This document shows positions 5,022-6,651 of a DNA stretch of 6,651 nucleotides, one piece after another. Origin of the DNA: JAJPHT01 sp035687045 (GTDB lineage: Archaea > Thermoplasmatota > SW-10-69-26 > JACQPN01 > JAJPHT01). The stretch lies in assembly GCA_035687045.1 (NCBI GenBank), contig DASRYU010000122.1:1-6651 (forward strand), written 5' to 3'. Positions within the stretch are counted from its first letter, which is position 1, and the number at the start of each line of letters is the position of its first letter. The notes beneath the pieces were generated by a model. It ran no database searches. It was not told the origin of the DNA and saw only the letters and a program-made list of their open reading frames with translations. The position numbers and the translations under genes were made by a program.

Positions 5022-6623
5022 TCAGGAACGCGTCGGCGGACGCATTCCCGACGCGTAGGTCCGGCTCTGCTCGCGCAGGAACTGCTGGAGGTACCAGGGG
5101 CCGCCCGCGCCGCGGTCGGTCGTGGCGCTGAACTTCCAGCCGCCGAAGCTCTGGCCGCCCACCATCGCGCCCGTGGAGGTGCCGCGGTCGCGGTTCGCGT
5201 AGACGACGCCCGCCTCGATGCGCGCGAAGAACCAGTCGACCTCCTGCGGGTCGTTCGAGACGACGCCGAAGGTGAGGCCGTAGTCCGCGCTGTTGACCTC
5301 GCGCACGACCTCCTCATTGTCGCGGAACGTGCCGACGGCGACGAAGGGCACGAAGTACTCGGTGCGGAACGCGTTGTTGCTGTTCGGAAGGCCGGCCACG
5401 ACCGTCGGCTGGACGAAGTTCCCGTTCGCGAACTCGCCGTCCTTGAGGACGCTGCCGCCCACGAGCACCTGGCAGCCCGCCTTCTTCGCCTCGGCGACGG
5501 CGTTCTCGAACGTCTCGACCGCCGCCTTGTTGATGAGGGGCCCGAGGTCGGCCTCCTTCTTCCACGGGAGGTCGACGCGGAGCTTCTTCGCCTTCTCGAC
5601 GAGCTTCTCCATGAAGGCGTCGTACACCGACTCGTGCACGTAGATGCGGCTCGTCGCGCTGCACTTCTGGCCGCCGAAGCCGAACGCGCTCTTCACGGCG
5701 CCCGTGGCCGCGATCTCGAGGTCCGCGTTCTTCGTGACGACCGTCGCGTTCTTGCCGCCCATCTCGGCGATGTAGGGGCGCGGCTTGCGGGCGACGAAGC
5801 TCTGGTAGTTGCGCATGCCGACCTCGCGGCTGCCGGTGAACACGAGGCCGCCCGTGTCGGGGTGGTCGATGAGCGTCTGTCCGACCTCGCGGCCCCCACC
5901 CGTGACGAAGTTCAGGACGTCCTTCGGGACGCCGGCGTCGTGGAGGATGCGCACGACCTCGTAGGCCGTCCAGGGCGTGTCGCTCGCGGGCTTGAGGACG
6001 GCCGCGTTCCCCGTGATGAGGGCGCCCGTCGTCATGCCCGTCGGGATGGCCACGGGGAAGTTGAACGGCCCGACGACCGCGAAGACGCCCCACGGGCGCA
6101 TGACGGAGACGCACGTCTCGTCCGGGAAGGGCTTCCCGAGCTGGACGACGAACCCGTTGTTCTGGCGCATGTGCCACGCGTAGAACTTGAGGAAGTCGAT
6201 GGCCTCGTCGACGTCGTAGTAGGCCTCGATGCGGTTCTTGCCGTTCTCGATGGCCATGAGGGCCGCGAGCATCGGGCGGCGCTCGCGCATGATCTCGGCC
6301 GCGCGCTCGAAGATGGCGACGCGCTTCTCCCAGCCCATCTGCTCCCACGCGAACTGCGCGCCCTTCGCCGCCTTCACGGCCGCGTCGACGTCGGCCTCCG
6401 TGCCCTTCGGGAAGCGCGCGATGACCTCGCCGGTCGAGGGGTCGAGGTCGTCGAAGGTGCGCGACGAGGTGACCTCCTTCCCGCCGATGAGCATGGGGAA
6501 GGTGCGCCCGACGCGCTTGCGGAGGTCCTGGTACGCCTCCTCGAACTCGCGGTCAAGCTCCGCCGTCTTGCCGGCCTGCGCCATGCGGAAGATGGTGTTC
6601 TCGTTCTCGGGGGGCGGGGACAT
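5022..6623 (-). CDS. rocA: 1-pyrroline-5-carboxylate dehydrogenase (aldehyde dehydrogenase family)
   Basis: The enzyme oxidises glutamate semialdehyde, the open form of 1-pyrroline-5-carboxylate, to glutamate with NAD+; this is the second step of proline breakdown. All aldehyde dehydrogenase signatures are present in 533 residues: PFNFPVAIP with Asn188 (oxyanion hole), LKPAS with Lys211, the NAD-binding FTGSREVG (262-269), EMGGKN with Glu287, GGQKCSATSR with the catalytic Cys321, TEYFVPF with Glu422, and FGGWKFS (493-499). The assignment to P5C dehydrogenase rests on the N-terminal segment (about 1-50, 'REFEEAYQDLRKRVGRTFPMLIGGKEV'-like), on the long NRDRGTSTGAMVGG loop, and on the C-terminal GGPWYLQQFLREQSRT-type end shared with Thermus, Deinococcus and Bacillus enzymes. 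The length is normal (about 515 in relatives). No proline dehydrogenase gene lies in the window. The start at 6623 has no Shine-Dalgarno sequence but has TTATCA at the TATA distance. Another aldehyde substrate remains possible. Confidence 0.87.
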   Translation of the reverse strand: MSPPPENENTIFRMAQAGKTAELDREFEEAYQDLRKRVGRTFPMLIGGKEVTSSRTFDDLDPSTGEVIARFPKGTEADVDAAVKAAKGAQFAWEQMGWEKRVAIFERAAEIMRERRPMLAALMAIENGKNRIEAYYDVDEAIDFLKFYAWHMRQNNGFVVQLGKPFPDETCVSVMRPWGVFAVVGPFNFPVAIPTGMTTGALITGNAAVLKPASDTPWTAYEVVRILHDAGVPKDVLNFVTGGGREVGQTLIDHPDTGGLVFTGSREVGMRNYQSFVARKPRPYIAEMGGKNATVVTKNADLEIAATGAVKSAFGFGGQKCSATSRIYVHESVYDAFMEKLVEKAKKLRVDLPWKKEADLGPLINKAAVETFENAVAEAKKAGCQVLVGGSVLKDGEFANGNFVQPTVVAGLPNSNNAFRTEYFVPFVAVGTFRDNEEVVREVNSADYGLTFGVVSNDPQEVDWFFARIEAGVVYANRDRGTSTGAMVGGQSFGGWKFSATTDRGAGGPWYLQQFLREQSRTYASGMRPPTRS

Positions 6624-6645
6624 GCGCGCGCGATGGGGGGCCCTG

Positions 6646-6651
6646 TGATAA
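6646..6651 (-). promoter_or_regulatory. TATA-like element of the P5C dehydrogenase gene
   Basis: The last six bases read TTATCA on the minus strand, 23-28 bp before the ATG at 6623, within otherwise G/C-only surroundings. This is the position of an archaeal TATA box for a leaderless mRNA. The same hexamer sits 24-29 bp before the secreted-protein start at 527. The upstream BRE would lie outside the window. Confidence 0.45.

Overview
The window is a strongly GC-rich stretch whose codon third positions are almost all G or C. It looks archaeal. It carries a tRNA (guanine-26-N2)-dimethyltransferase of archaeal Trm1 type. No gene has a convincing Shine-Dalgarno sequence. Several starts have a TATA-like A/T island about 23-34 bp upstream, as expected for leaderless archaeal mRNAs. 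The proteins lack the extreme acidity of haloarchaea. A GC-rich mesophilic lineage such as an uncultivated Thermoplasmatota member would fit, but this is inference and the sequence alone does not settle it.

Layout. From 527 down to the left edge, on the minus strand, runs the 5' part of an unrecognised secreted protein. A 56-bp divergent promoter gap separates it from a small plus-strand membrane protein (584-1033) of the YdjM-like hydrolase family. The stop codon of that gene directly abuts the stop of the next gene, with no base between them. The rest is a minus-strand series, in transcription order: 1-pyrroline-5-carboxylate dehydrogenase (6623-5022), a 12-helix MFS transporter (4877-3348), Trm1 (3280-2075) and a sarcosine-oxidase-like flavoprotein (2053-1034). 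The gaps are 144, 67 and 21 bp, so only trm1 and the flavoprotein are confidently one transcript.

How the genes fit together. The P5C dehydrogenase (proline to glutamate), the transporter and the covalent-flavin amine oxidase are compatible with uptake and oxidation of proline or N-methylated amino acids. No proline dehydrogenase is present, and that link is only a hypothesis. Trm1 is a housekeeping tRNA-modification enzyme.

Two structures are not explained by the genes. First, a concentric 64-bp dyad at 3253-3316 holds four TCATA-type half-sites spaced by whole helical turns. It straddles the most upstream trm1 start and suggests an operator and a more downstream start codon. Second, the first 43 bases are an exact inverted copy of 179-221, most simply a fold-back artefact at a contig end. 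I see no CRISPR array, tRNA, rRNA, insertion sequence or defence system, and no clearly new multi-gene system.
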